A DNA stretch of 64,000 bases from a virus. The DNA is taken from positions 1-64,000 of IMG/VR virus record IMGVR_UViG_3300010403_000004. One strand, written 5' to 3'. Positions 8,152-16,988 of this stretch are shown piece by piece. The first letter of the stretch is position 1, and each line of letters opens with the position of its first letter. Position numbers and translations under genes: made by a program. Under the pieces are notes generated by a model. It searched no databases. It worked only from the letters and a program-made list of their open reading frames with translations, and was not told the origin of the DNA.

Positions 8152-10053
8152 CTACGTCAGCGTCAATTGTTCCAACGTGACCCTCAGAGAATACTGCGGC
8201 GTGCCGGTCGCGCCTGTCCTTGTCGTGGCGTACGTGATGTCGTTCGCTCCGTCCGCCTCTATGGGCACCTGCCCGCTTCCGAACCCGCCTGCACCTGTGG
8301 TGCTGAGTTGGATGGTCACAGTGGTGGTGCGGGCTGCCACCCCGTCGTTCCACCCGATAGTGACCGTCAGCGTGTCGGCCCCGCTGGCCGTGGTGGTCTT
8401 GACGTAGACGGTAACGCGGTAGAGCCCAGCGGGAGCCACGGCGCCACCGACGCGAAGGTTGGTCGTTCCAATGGAGGTGGTCTGCGCGGTGAGCCGGACT
8501 GCGGCGTAAACTGGCACGAGTCCAACCCCGGCGGTTGCCTTAGTGTTGTAAGTGGACGCTACGCCTTCACTTAACTCAAGCGCCGATACAGGGGACGCGT
8601 TTCCGATTTGCGTGATCTCGAAAACCAGTTTCGCCCCATGCGCGGCAACGGCGTGGTTCTCGGTTGCCACTGCGCGGACACCCGCCGCGTACTCGCTCTC
8701 CCCCGTCCCGTCAAACCCCCAGGCAATCAGCCCGCCCAGCGTGTCGCCAGACTGTGAAGCCGTCGCCGCGGATGGAGTGCCGCGGTACTGCGTCATGGAC
8801 ACCAGCGGCCCGTACTGAGTCGCCCCGGTGTACCCCGAGAGGTTCACCATGATCGATGAGGCCAGCGCGGCGATGGCGTCGTGGAATGCGGTGTAGACGC
8901 CACCGAGGATCTCAATGTCGTTATCGACGCCGCTACCATCCGCGATGGTGATGCCGTCCTGGATGGTGACCACGGTCCCGGCGGCGGCGGTGGACGTTAC
9001 GGTGATCCGCCCTTGCACGGGGTCGATGTCGATGATGCCGCCGGAGCCGGTGATGTGAATGTGGGCGTCGGTGATCAGCAGCGATCCGTCGCCTTGAGCG
9101 AGAAACTTGGCCGTTGGCCAGTTGATCGAGATCCCGCCTGACACGTACGCGCCGGAGAACGTGGACCCCTGAAGGTCTACCGTGTTCGCGTTGATGACGG
9201 TGACCAGAAACGTTCCGTTCGCTCCTGTCACGCCTACTACGTTTGTCGTGGTTACCGCATACCCCGTCGAGTAGCCATGGGCGGTGATGGTGAGTCTTAC
9301 GAGTCCAGAACCGTTGTTCACGGCGTTCGTGATCCGCTTGCCCGCCGCGACTGCGATTGTCTCAAATGCGCCCCCAGCAAAGAACCGCCCGACTGTGCCG
9401 CCGGATGTGTAGGCTCCCGCGAACGTGGACCCCACCAGAGTGATGTGGTTCGCGTCCACGACGGTGATGACCCATTGCCCTGTTGCGTTCGGGACCCCGC
9501 CAACGCTGGCCGCGTTCACCCAATCGCCGTCGCGGTACCCGTGGCCAGTGACGGTGAGCTCGATCTGCCCTGCGTCACTCACCGCGCCGGTTACGGCCTT
9601 CGTCGCTTCCGATTGCGTGCCAATCCACGCGCCAACGTTCGCGTACGGGTCCAGAACGTAGACCTGCCCGTTCTGTCCGATCACCACTCGCGTGCCATTC
9701 GAGTAGAACGGGGCTGACGCAGGGCCGCCCCCACCGATGAAGAGATTGTTCCCCCAAATGCCAGAGTAGGACGTGTTCGTATTCGGGTCGATGATGGAGC
9801 CGATGACCGCAATAAGTGAGCCATCGGCGGCGGTTATCTGGAGTGGGTTCGGGAAAGGAAGCGGGGACTGGAGCGCGGAGAACGCGTGGTCGGCTTGCCG
9901 CTGAAGGTTGCCCAGTGCATCGCCGACCGCTGCCCACAGCGAAGCGTCCTTGCCGGTGACCTTGCGCAGTTGCGATGCGATGACCTTGACGTTGCCGGGG
10001 TTGGCTTGTCCGGGAGGGATGATGCTGACGGACTGGGGCGGGGTGATGGGCAT
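8152..10053 (-). CDS. Tail fibre-like structural protein with tandem FCCH-like modules
   Basis: 633 residues, beta-rich (Thr/Val/Gly). After a helical N-terminus (about 1-65) it holds two tandem modules at about 160-225 and 240-310. Each follows the pattern LTVTxHGY ... VVGVxxANGxxxVTVxxANxxxLxGSTFxGAYxSGG. Comparable modules in phage structural proteins are often matched to the E1 FCCH-domain profile. The C-terminal half is beta-structured, with a lectin-like Thr/Val-rich end. It lies next to the hub-like protein at 10147-12366, so a tail fibre or adhesin role is likely. Confidence 0.6.
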   Translation of the reverse strand: MPITPPQSVSIIPPGQANPGNVKVIASQLRKVTGKDASLWAAVGDALGNLQRQADHAFSALQSPLPFPNPLQITAADGSLIAVIGSIIDPNTNTSYSGIWGNNLFIGGGGPASAPFYSNGTRVVIGQNGQVYVLDPYANVGAWIGTQSEATKAVTGAVSDAGQIELTVTGHGYRDGDWVNAASVGGVPNATGQWVITVVDANHITLVGSTFAGAYTSGGTVGRFFAGGAFETIAVAAGKRITNAVNNGSGLVRLTITAHGYSTGYAVTTTNVVGVTGANGTFLVTVINANTVDLQGSTFSGAYVSGGISINWPTAKFLAQGDGSLLITDAHIHITGSGGIIDIDPVQGRITVTSTAAAGTVVTIQDGITIADGSGVDNDIEILGGVYTAFHDAIAALASSIMVNLSGYTGATQYGPLVSMTQYRGTPSAATASQSGDTLGGLIAWGFDGTGESEYAAGVRAVATENHAVAAHGAKLVFEITQIGNASPVSALELSEGVASTYNTKATAGVGLVPVYAAVRLTAQTTSIGTTNLRVGGAVAPAGLYRVTVYVKTTTASGADTLTVTIGWNDGVAARTTTVTIQLSTTGAGGFGSGQVPIEADGANDITYATTRTGATGTPQYSLRVTLEQLTLT

Positions 10054-10061
10054 CTACGGCC

Positions 10062-10142
10062 CTACGCCAAAACCACCTTGGAGAATCCGCATTCCGTCGT
10101 GCATGCCACCCGTTTCATGCAGATTGGGCCTTCCGTCTCCAT
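10062..10142 (-). CDS. Possible mini-protein (26 aa), cysteine-containing
   Basis: The 93-base gap between two structural genes holds a 26-codon frame beginning METEGPICMKRVACTTECGF, with three cysteines. A GAGGTGAG ribosome site lies just before the ATG. Tiny Cys-bearing genes of this kind occur in phage operons, but the length leaves chance possible. Confidence 0.3.
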   Translation of the reverse strand: METEGPICMKRVACTTECGFSKVVLA

Positions 10143-10146
10143 AAAC

Positions 10147-12366
10147 TCACCTCACCGGCAACGAATTCTTATAATACGCCCGGATCAAGCTCAGAATGAA
10201 AAACTGATCCACAGACCCAGAGAAAACCTGAATACTCTGCTGCTCCGAGCGCAAGGCCCATTTTACCAGTATTTCCTTCCCCGGCGATGCGGATAAGGTG
10301 ATAGGCGATGCCGCCGGGACTACGCTTCTGACGTGATCCAACCCGAACGCGGTGATCTGCACGGTGCCGACCCCGTGAATGCGGAAGTGTGCCCCATCGT
10401 AGTCGTGGAGCGTCGTGGCGATATCCGTGGAGAGCGGCATAAGGCTCGTCTCGTTATACGTGACAATGCCGCTGGCCGCCCCACTCATATCTACGTCGCG
10501 ATGGATCAGTGTATCGGACGGGATGGTGCGCCTGATCAAAGGTCCGGGGTTCGACCGGTTCGGCGCGTACCAGACCTCATCGAAACCGGTTGAGATATTG
10601 CGGATAACTCCGCTCGCCCCTGCGCGGTAGATAGCAAACGCGTTCATCGAGTACATCAACTCCCCGACTTGCTCGCCCATCGAGTAGTTCCACGACATCT
10701 CCACATTCGGCGCGTTCGGAGCGACTACGCCTCCGCCGGTATAGGTGCCATTCCCGGCGACCGGGATGGTGAACGTATTGCTTCCGGTGACGGTGATCAC
10801 TTGCGTCGTGTTTGCGTTCGTGTTGCCGCCAACGCCGGTGATCGTGACGCTCAACCCGTTCTGCATCAAATGCGGCTGCGCGACCACCTGCCCGCTGACG
10901 AGCACTCCAGTGGTGATCGTGATTGGGTTCGTATTCGACGCCGCCGTGACGAGGACCTTGAGCGGCGCGGTGACCCGCACCACGCGATCAAGCGCGTCGT
11001 CAACGATCTGTATCTGCGTGGGGTTCGCCCAGTTGATTCGGTTCCAATCGGGAGCCTGCCAGTACGACAGCGGAACGGACGGGAACGGCCCGCTCTTGTA
11101 GGCGAACAGTCCCTTTTCCGATGCCAGCAGAATTCTTCCGTTGCTGGCGAGAATGCAGGACGGAGCCAAAATGCCCACTGATCCGTCAATGCGGGCCGGA
11201 GCGGTCCACGTGGACGGGTAGCCGCCGCTATCGGAGCACGAGTACAGCCCCGATAGCGTGGCGATGTAGCACACCGCGTCAATCGACACCCCGGCGACCG
11301 GAATCTGCTTGCCCTCAATGTAGACTCCGTGGAAGGCCGCGGTCAAAGACTGGTACGCGTCCTTGTCAGAAAAGTACACGACAGGAAATCCGGCGGAATC
11401 GACGGTCACGTACCCCATGCGCGACGAGAACAGGAAGATTGCCGACGGCTTGAACGGGGCGGTACCGGCCTGGTTCGCCGTGAGCAGGTTCTGGCTCTGC
11501 GTGACATCTGTGCCCGCCACGAGGTCCCCGTCAGCGATATTCACCGTGATCACTACGTTGCCTGGAGTGGTGGGAACGTTGCCGACCGCGCCAGCAACGA
11601 GGAAGTACCGCGCCGGATTCGCTACTGAAGACATGACGATCTGAATGGTTCCGCCAGGGGTGAGGTACGAAGGAATTGACGCGAAGGCGACGGTGACCGA
11701 CCACGAATGGACGCCATCCGGCGCGGTCACCGTATAGGGTACGAAGACGCCCGCCGACGTGACCGGATTCAACGCGCCCGTGTAGCCGTTGCGCGTCGTG
11801 AAGACGAACCCGAGGCGGTGCGCTCCTGTGGTAACGACGCCCGCGCCGGCCGTGGTATTCACCGACATCGATGCGACCGTTGTTTGGAGCGGTTGCGCAA
11901 ACAACTGATCCGAGTTGGGTCCGGCCAGCCCGTAAACGTACGCCGCATTGGTGCCGACGCGCCCGGTGATGTCGCAAAACGCGAGGTAACCACGGATGCC
12001 GTCGGGAGCGAACGACAGGTACTTGCCGTTGGTGACCGCAACGAGAGAGACAAAGGACGCGGACGCCTGACTCCACGCCTTCGCGCCGACCGCTGGCGCA
12101 TAATAGACGGCGTAGCAGTCCTGGACGCCCGCAAGGTTAAAGTACCACGGAGCGAGCGACGTTACCGCGCCGTCGCCGTTGGGGATTTGTGAGACGAGAG
12201 AAACGCCGCGCCTGGGGGACACCTGAACGGTGCCCCCAGGCGAGACGATAAAGTCAATGTTTTGCGAGTAGAGCCCGTGGTCTGGGTCAAGCGCGTAATC
12301 GTCACTCGCTTGCGCAGATCCCTTGAATTGAGAAATCTGAACCGGAAGCGTATCAAAGTAGGCCAT
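10147..12366 (-). CDS. Tail/head-completion structural protein (hub-like)
   Basis: 739 residues, beta-rich. The N-terminus (DHGLYSQNIDFIVSPGG then RRGVSL) resembles the opening of stabilisation or tail-hub proteins of short-tailed phages, where a conserved N..PGG..xRxGV segment is common. Residues about 480-560 hold another FCCH-like module (TNPITITTGVL ... VITVTGSNTFTIPV). It lies in the adaptor and fibre gene group. A hub or tube assignment is plausible; structure prediction would decide it. Confidence 0.5.
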   Translation of the reverse strand: MAYFDTLPVQISQFKGSAQASDDYALDPDHGLYSQNIDFIVSPGGTVQVSPRRGVSLVSQIPNGDGAVTSLAPWYFNLAGVQDCYAVYYAPAVGAKAWSQASASFVSLVAVTNGKYLSFAPDGIRGYLAFCDITGRVGTNAAYVYGLAGPNSDQLFAQPLQTTVASMSVNTTAGAGVVTTGAHRLGFVFTTRNGYTGALNPVTSAGVFVPYTVTAPDGVHSWSVTVAFASIPSYLTPGGTIQIVMSSVANPARYFLVAGAVGNVPTTPGNVVITVNIADGDLVAGTDVTQSQNLLTANQAGTAPFKPSAIFLFSSRMGYVTVDSAGFPVVYFSDKDAYQSLTAAFHGVYIEGKQIPVAGVSIDAVCYIATLSGLYSCSDSGGYPSTWTAPARIDGSVGILAPSCILASNGRILLASEKGLFAYKSGPFPSVPLSYWQAPDWNRINWANPTQIQIVDDALDRVVRVTAPLKVLVTAASNTNPITITTGVLVSGQVVAQPHLMQNGLSVTITGVGGNTNANTTQVITVTGSNTFTIPVAGNGTYTGGGVVAPNAPNVEMSWNYSMGEQVGELMYSMNAFAIYRAGASGVIRNISTGFDEVWYAPNRSNPGPLIRRTIPSDTLIHRDVDMSGAASGIVTYNETSLMPLSTDIATTLHDYDGAHFRIHGVGTVQITAFGLDHVRSVVPAASPITLSASPGKEILVKWALRSEQQSIQVFSGSVDQFFILSLIRAYYKNSLPVR

Positions 12367-12386
12367 TGGTTGACCGGTGCTAGCGC

Positions 12387-13793
12387 TTACGCGGGCGTCA
12401 AGCTAACCGTCACTGTCACGCCCGCCAGCGTGGTCAGGGTGCCAGCAAAGTCCACCGACAGCCGATCACCCGCCATCAGGTAATTGAATTGCGCATTGAC
12501 GAACGTTCCCACCTGAACGGTGTTCGCGGTACCCTTCATGTCGAAGCCTGCGTTGGTATTGTTCGACAGCAGATCGGTTCCGGCCCCCGGTGCGTCGGTA
12601 GCCTTGTCGCGCGTGACCTGTAAGGTGACTGCGCCGCCGTCTGTGCCCGCGACCGAGTGGACCTCGGTGATCACATCGATGCGGTAGTTTCGGTCTGCCG
12701 TGAAGAACGCCTGATCTGCGAGATTGGCATTCTTGGACAGAGTGAAAGTCACTTCCTTGCGACGTTCGGTCGCCTGCAAGGTCGCCACTAGAACGACCCC
12801 GGCAAGGGCCGTCAGTGTGCCCGCATAGTCTACCGAGAGTCGATCCCCAGGAGCGAGCCGCAAGCTGGCCGCGGTCGCGGTGAGGGTGCCCGTTTGGACC
12901 GTGTTAATGGCCGCCTTGCAGTTGAATCCGGCATTGGTGTTATTGGTCAGGAGATCGGTGCCAGCGCCCGGAGCGTTGGTCGATGTGTCCTTGACGAGCT
13001 GGAGGTTCACCGCAGAGCCGTTCGTGCCGAGCGTGGAGTGAACGTAATAGGACGACGTGACGATGTAGTCCCGGTTGGCCAGAAAAATCGACTGGTCAAC
13101 GAGGTCACCGTTCGCCTGCATGTTGTAGCAGATCCACTTGGAGCCATCGAGCGGGGCGAAGGTGATGGTGACCACGACGCCGGCAAGCTCTGTGCCTGCC
13201 GTCGAAAACTTGATTCCAAGGCGATCTCCGGCGGCATATTGCAGGAGCGGGTCGCTGTTGTCGCCTGTGCTGGGTTGGCTGAGGGTGGCAGTCTGAAGCG
13301 TGTTCGCCGTGCCCTTCATGTTGAAGGTGCCGCTCATCGCTGTCGTGCCGCTTCCCGGAGCAGTTGTTCCGGTGAGTTTCTCGATGTAGGCGGTCATCGT
13401 CGCAGCGGTGGACTCAGCAGTTGCGTGAATCTCCGTGATGCCCACCAGTCGAGACGCGGTGGGGACGATGAAAAAGTGCTGACTTACCAGAGACGCGGCG
13501 GTCGAGAGGTTGAACTTGCAGTGCTGGTACATCGGAACATACTGCTCCTCGGAAAGGAGCACATTGTTCAGACCGTCAACGCTCATGCCTGCGACAACCC
13601 CGGTTCCGGCGGCATTTCCCCAGAGTTGCTGGTACGTGTTGTCGTAAACCCCGATTCCAGACCCTCCGAGAGTTGGTGCATTGGCCAGATTCGCAGCGAC
13701 ACCGCGTCCTCCAGGGTACTGCTTGGAAAACGGAGCGCGAATGCGACCTGTCAGTGAATCGACGGCTGCTTGAGCCTGCGATAGAAGTCCCAT
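12387..13793 (-). CDS. Repeat-containing virion surface protein (three beta modules)
   Basis: 468 residues. After about 100 N-terminal residues come three tandem modules of roughly 110 residues (about 105-215, 230-340, 350-468). Each contains TD.GAGT.LL.NN.NAGF..K...NTVQ.GTL followed by GDRLS.D.AGTLT.LAGV.V.. or a close variant. The first copy is the most divergent. Tandem beta modules of this type suit capsid decoration or fibre proteins. A ribosome site AGGAG precedes the ATG. Next genes upstream encode an adaptor-like protein and zinc-ribbon proteins. Confidence 0.6.
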   Translation of the reverse strand: MGLLSQAQAAVDSLTGRIRAPFSKQYPGGRGVAANLANAPTLGGSGIGVYDNTYQQLWGNAAGTGVVAGMSVDGLNNVLLSEEQYVPMYQHCKFNLSTAASLVSQHFFIVPTASRLVGITEIHATAESTAATMTAYIEKLTGTTAPGSGTTAMSGTFNMKGTANTLQTATLSQPSTGDNSDPLLQYAAGDRLGIKFSTAGTELAGVVVTITFAPLDGSKWICYNMQANGDLVDQSIFLANRDYIVTSSYYVHSTLGTNGSAVNLQLVKDTSTNAPGAGTDLLTNNTNAGFNCKAAINTVQTGTLTATAASLRLAPGDRLSVDYAGTLTALAGVVLVATLQATERRKEVTFTLSKNANLADQAFFTADRNYRIDVITEVHSVAGTDGGAVTLQVTRDKATDAPGAGTDLLSNNTNAGFDMKGTANTVQVGTFVNAQFNYLMAGDRLSVDFAGTLTTLAGVTVTVSLTPA

Positions 13794-13861
13794 TGTCTTT
13801 TTCTCCTGTTCCGCACTGCGTTCCTGACCTGATGGTCAAGCGCTCCGTGCGCTCATGGGTT

Positions 13862-13870
13862 AGTATAGCA
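13862..13870 (-). promoter_or_regulatory. Possible extended -10 promoter
   Basis: On the minus strand TGCTATACT (an extended -10 element) lies about 64 bases before the start at 13793, within a 183-base gap. No clear -35 is present. It could drive the decoration-like gene and those downstream. The rest of the gap shows nothing else. Confidence 0.3.
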
Positions 13871-13976
13871 ATGTGGGGATGGGACCGGGAAAGGAATCAT
13901 GCGAGTCCAAAGGGCTGTGACACGGCCAGCCACGCACTGAGTACCGGCGGAGAGCTTCGGCGGCCCGTCCCCGCCA

Positions 13977-14960
13977 TCACCCCAGCAGATAGGCGCCCCA
14001 CCGAGCACGCTTGTCTCGGAACGCGCCTTGACGCCGCGTCGGGCCGCGCTGATCCGCCATCACCTGCGACCGATAGAACAGATCGATCAGGCTGTCCTCT
14101 TGCGGGTGCATCGGGTCGCCGTACGCCTTGTTCCTGAGCCTCTCGGCCATGGGGAACCACTGCTTTGCTTGGGCTGCGTTCGCCGCCGTCGCTGTCGATA
14201 GGAAATCCCGGCAGTTGTCGATCCAGATCGTGTAGTTCGGGCTAATCGGAGCCGTCCCCGAAGCGTAGTACGTCATGCGGAGTTGGACGTTGCCAGTCGC
14301 GCCGCGAAACGTTAGGCGCCCATTCGCCCACAGGTAGTTCCCGAGCGTGGCCCCCGGTGCGCCATCCAGCGCGGCCATGAGATCGACAGGGAACACCTCC
14401 GTGAACGAAAAGTTCCCGCTGGGGTAGAACGCGCCGCCAGTCCCGGCGATGCCATCGGATGCCGAGCCGTTGAGGGTGAACGTAGTCGCCCCGGTCACCG
14501 TGGCGAACCAGTTCCCCCACGGGGCGGCGGTTCCAAGCACGCCAGACACTGCGCCCTCGACCATTGATCCGATGGAGTAGCCATGGGGTGCGGATGTCGT
14601 CACGACGATAGGGGTTGCGGCGCTGGTGCTTGTGATGGCAACCGCGGTCGGAGCCTGTCTCTCCTCAATCTGTTCCGGTTCGGAGAAATCCACAATGCCA
14701 TACGTTACCGGGATCACGACTGTTGTGTTCGCTGGAAGCGTGATGTAGACCGAGTTCTGTACGCGCTTCGATGCGCCAGTGATCTTGGAATACATCGTGC
14801 GGTATGGCTCGCCGAATAAGGAACCCGACCCCGGCGTACCGCCAGAGGTTGCACCCGTGAGGAGGAAATTGTTGGTGAAGAGTTCGCCACCAGAAATCTG
14901 CGTGTCCGCCAGCATCGTTCGGACATCATCGAAAATCTCTTGCAGCGTACATTGAGCCAT
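13977..14960 (-). CDS. Head-tail adaptor/connector-like protein
   Basis: 327 residues. The helical N-terminus (CTLQEIFDDVRTMLAD) and helical C-terminus resemble adaptor proteins that bind the portal. The middle is beta-rich and includes an FCCH-like module at about 105-170 (PIVVTTSAPHGYSIGS ... TGATTFTLNG). It lies between fibre-type genes and zinc-ribbon genes, 3 bases after the stop of the upstream gene. The adaptor role is inferred from fold pattern and position. Confidence 0.5.
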   Translation of the reverse strand: MAQCTLQEIFDDVRTMLADTQISGGELFTNNFLLTGATSGGTPGSGSLFGEPYRTMYSKITGASKRVQNSVYITLPANTTVVIPVTYGIVDFSEPEQIEERQAPTAVAITSTSAATPIVVTTSAPHGYSIGSMVEGAVSGVLGTAAPWGNWFATVTGATTFTLNGSASDGIAGTGGAFYPSGNFSFTEVFPVDLMAALDGAPGATLGNYLWANGRLTFRGATGNVQLRMTYYASGTAPISPNYTIWIDNCRDFLSTATAANAAQAKQWFPMAERLRNKAYGDPMHPQEDSLIDLFYRSQVMADQRGPTRRQGAFRDKRARWGAYLLG

Positions 14961-14963
14961 GGC

Positions 14964-15314
14964 TTATTGAAGTGTGGGCTTGGGGGCCTTTGGCTGCTTG
15001 GGGGCCTTTGGCTGTGGAGTCGGTTCCGGGTCTGACTTGGGGTCGGCCGCGGCGTCCACATCGACTGTCGGCGGATACGGTTGTACCCCTACATGCTCTG
15101 GGAGAGCATCCCGCGCTTGAATCTCGCGCTTCCGGATGTCATCCACTCCGATGCGATTGGCGAAACCGGCCGGGAAGTTCACGTGCGACGGATACTCCGC
15201 GCCAAGCCGGTATGGATTCACCGCCTCATGGCGCGTGCTATCCATGCCGTGCTTCCAGCCGCATGCCTGACAGCCGAGCGCGTTGAGAGTGTGATCGCAA
15301 TTGGGACACAGCAT
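14964..15314 (-). CDS. Zinc-ribbon protein with Pro/Lys-rich tail
   Basis: 116 residues. The N-terminus MLCPNCDHTLNALGCQACGW carries two CxxC pairs forming a zinc ribbon. The C-terminal 30 residues are Pro/Lys repeats (PKAPKQPKAPK). It lies 9 bases after the next zinc-ribbon gene. Two adjacent zinc-ribbon proteins among virion genes suggest a shared assembly role; the exact function is unknown. Confidence 0.6.
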   Translation of the reverse strand: MLCPNCDHTLNALGCQACGWKHGMDSTRHEAVNPYRLGAEYPSHVNFPAGFANRIGVDDIRKREIQARDALPEHVGVQPYPPTVDVDAAADPKSDPEPTPQPKAPKQPKAPKPTLQ

Positions 15315-15323
15315 AACGTCTCC

Positions 15324-16055
15324 TTATACCGACTGTTGAGCAGCCGCCTTCTCGATCTTGAGCAGATGCGCCGGAGTTTCCTTCACCTGACGATTGCACG
15401 ACGGGCACACGATAGCCTGGTTGCTGATCATCGTGGTACACCACGGGCACGGGCCGCTGTCGCTGGCCATGTCGCGGTGGCTCCACTCGCGCTTGTACCC
15501 TAGCCAATCCGCGCCGAGGCGCATTGTGTCGGTGATCTCTTTCCAGTTATTCTGCTTGTGCAGCCGTTCGCCTTCGGTGAACAGGTACTCGAAGTACATC
15601 GACTGCATGGCCATCATGGACCTCAACTCGCTGACGCTGGGTCCAGGAAGGTCCCCCGTGTCGGCGTACTTCTTCAGTTCGACCTTCATCGGCACGATCT
15701 CAATGAGTCCGGGGGATGCCCCCTGCGGGACGTTGAACAGCCCGCCCGTGTGTTCCTTCAAGATGTCCGCGACAATCGTTTCCACCGCAACCGGCTTCGG
15801 AAGGCGCGGCTTCTGCGGGTTCTGGTTGCCCATCGCGGACAGCGCAGTGATGTCGAGGACACTCTCGAACGAGTCGTAGATCGGCAACACGAACGCCCGC
15901 TCGCCACGCGCGACTGGCTCAAAAACAAATGCCGTGGACCGTTGGGCCGTGGGGCCTTCGCTGTTGCGGCTGGGTCCGTAGTGCCGGCGAATGGTGGGAA
16001 GTTGTCCGGGGTAGATCGAGGCGATGAACTTCACGTCGGGGATGTATCGGGCCAT
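15324..16055 (-). CDS. Phage protein with C-terminal zinc ribbon
   Basis: 243 residues. The N-terminal 150 residues are mixed alpha/beta with no recognised family. The C-terminus has CPWC and CPSC pairs (about 205 and 219), a zinc ribbon, then a helical tail. Position among adaptor and capsid-accessory genes suggests a structural or assembly role. It is the first gene after the hairpin region at 16105-16202. Confidence 0.6.
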   Translation of the reverse strand: MARYIPDVKFIASIYPGQLPTIRRHYGPSRNSEGPTAQRSTAFVFEPVARGERAFVLPIYDSFESVLDITALSAMGNQNPQKPRLPKPVAVETIVADILKEHTGGLFNVPQGASPGLIEIVPMKVELKKYADTGDLPGPSVSELRSMMAMQSMYFEYLFTEGERLHKQNNWKEITDTMRLGADWLGYKREWSHRDMASDSGPCPWCTTMISNQAIVCPSCNRQVKETPAHLLKIEKAAAQQSV

Positions 16056-16104
16056 TTAGACTCCTGTGCGGATAATAGCACGGGAAAGGATAGGGTGGGT
16101 ATAG

Positions 16105-16202
16105 AGTAGCGCGGGAGCGGAGAGTTCTTTTGAAGGATGATGACCACTTCCCCCGAAATTTGCCATCCGCCCCTAGGGAACGCTGTTTTCTCCCGCGCTA
16201 CT
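16105..16202. repeat. Perfect 13-bp inverted repeat with 72-bp spacer
   Basis: AGTAGCGCGGGAG at 16105-16117 is exactly repeated in reverse complement (CTCCCGCGCTACT) at 16190-16202, inside the 199-base gap between two minus-strand genes. A transcript of either strand would form a long stem with a 72-base loop. There is no T-run for a simple terminator. It might be a processing or protein-binding site, or the mark of a small insertion. Confidence 0.55.
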
Positions 16203-16254
16203 TGGTAAGGAGTTGAAACGTTGGAGGTATCGTATCACAGCAATAGGGACTTTA

Positions 16255-16947
16255 CTAGACCCGATCCCGCCGCGTCCAAGGAAAGCTGACAAACCCGCCG
16301 CGCTTGCCCGGAGTGGGGTTCAAATACGCCCCGAACGCATCGCGCACGCAATCCTCGATCTCGCGCCGCTTCGCCGCCTCGCGGATGTCCTCGCTCGCCA
16401 GCATATCTCCTAGCCGCGCATCGAAGCTCAGTCGAGTCTGCTCTTTGACAAACGCGATGAACGCCTCGGTGTCGTTGAGGTTGGGCTCCCGGTCGCCACC
16501 CGGGGAGCGCGGCAAAAACGCATCAGTCGGGACGCGCCACCCGCGCGAGGGAAAATCCGCGCCGGGGAACCGCGCGTTCCACATCTCCAGCAGCCGCGCG
16601 TCGGTGGGTCCGCGGCCATCTGGCAGCGGGTCACCATGCTTGCCGATCCACCCCCAGATCAACTCCTCTGCCGTGAGGAGCTTCGTGACATACCACGCGG
16701 AGTTGCGCACCTGACGGTTTGCCACGTAGTCTGGCACCACGAGTTCCTCGGTACAAGACTCAACCCCGCCGCCGATGATCGGCACGTCGAACGTGCGCAT
16801 CTTTTTCGTGCTCTGTCCGGTCCGGAACGCGGGCCAGAACAGCTTATCGGAGTGTTTCCACGCAAAGATGGAGTGTCCGTCGCGGCGACCGAGTTCGCGG
16901 CCAAGGAGATTGTCGAGTACCGATACCGCTTGGGGGGAAATTGCCAT
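16255..16947 (-). CDS. Hypothetical phage protein
   Basis: 230 residues, soluble, with many Arg and Trp. A helical N-terminus is followed by a mixed region with a cysteine in VESCTEELV and a helical, Arg-rich C-terminus. No family recognised. A minus-strand TATAAT box lies about 12 bases before the ATG, so the mRNA may have almost no leader. It is the first gene of the operon running toward the tail genes. Confidence 0.5.
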   Translation of the reverse strand: MAISPQAVSVLDNLLGRELGRRDGHSIFAWKHSDKLFWPAFRTGQSTKKMRTFDVPIIGGGVESCTEELVVPDYVANRQVRNSAWYVTKLLTAEELIWGWIGKHGDPLPDGRGPTDARLLEMWNARFPGADFPSRGWRVPTDAFLPRSPGGDREPNLNDTEAFIAFVKEQTRLSFDARLGDMLASEDIREAAKRREIEDCVRDAFGAYLNPTPGKRGGFVSFPWTRRDRV

Positions 16948-16958
16948 AATCAGTTGTG

Positions 16959-16988
16959 ATTATAGTGTGGTGGGGTGGGGATGCGCAA
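16959..16988 (-). promoter_or_regulatory. Minus-strand promoter for tail-side late operon
   Basis: Minus strand: TTGCGC (16988-16983), an 18-base spacer, then TATAAT (16964-16959). The predicted start of transcription is only about 5 bases before the ATG of the gene at 16947. The promoter overlaps the start of the divergent plus-strand gene at 16988. Confidence 0.5.
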
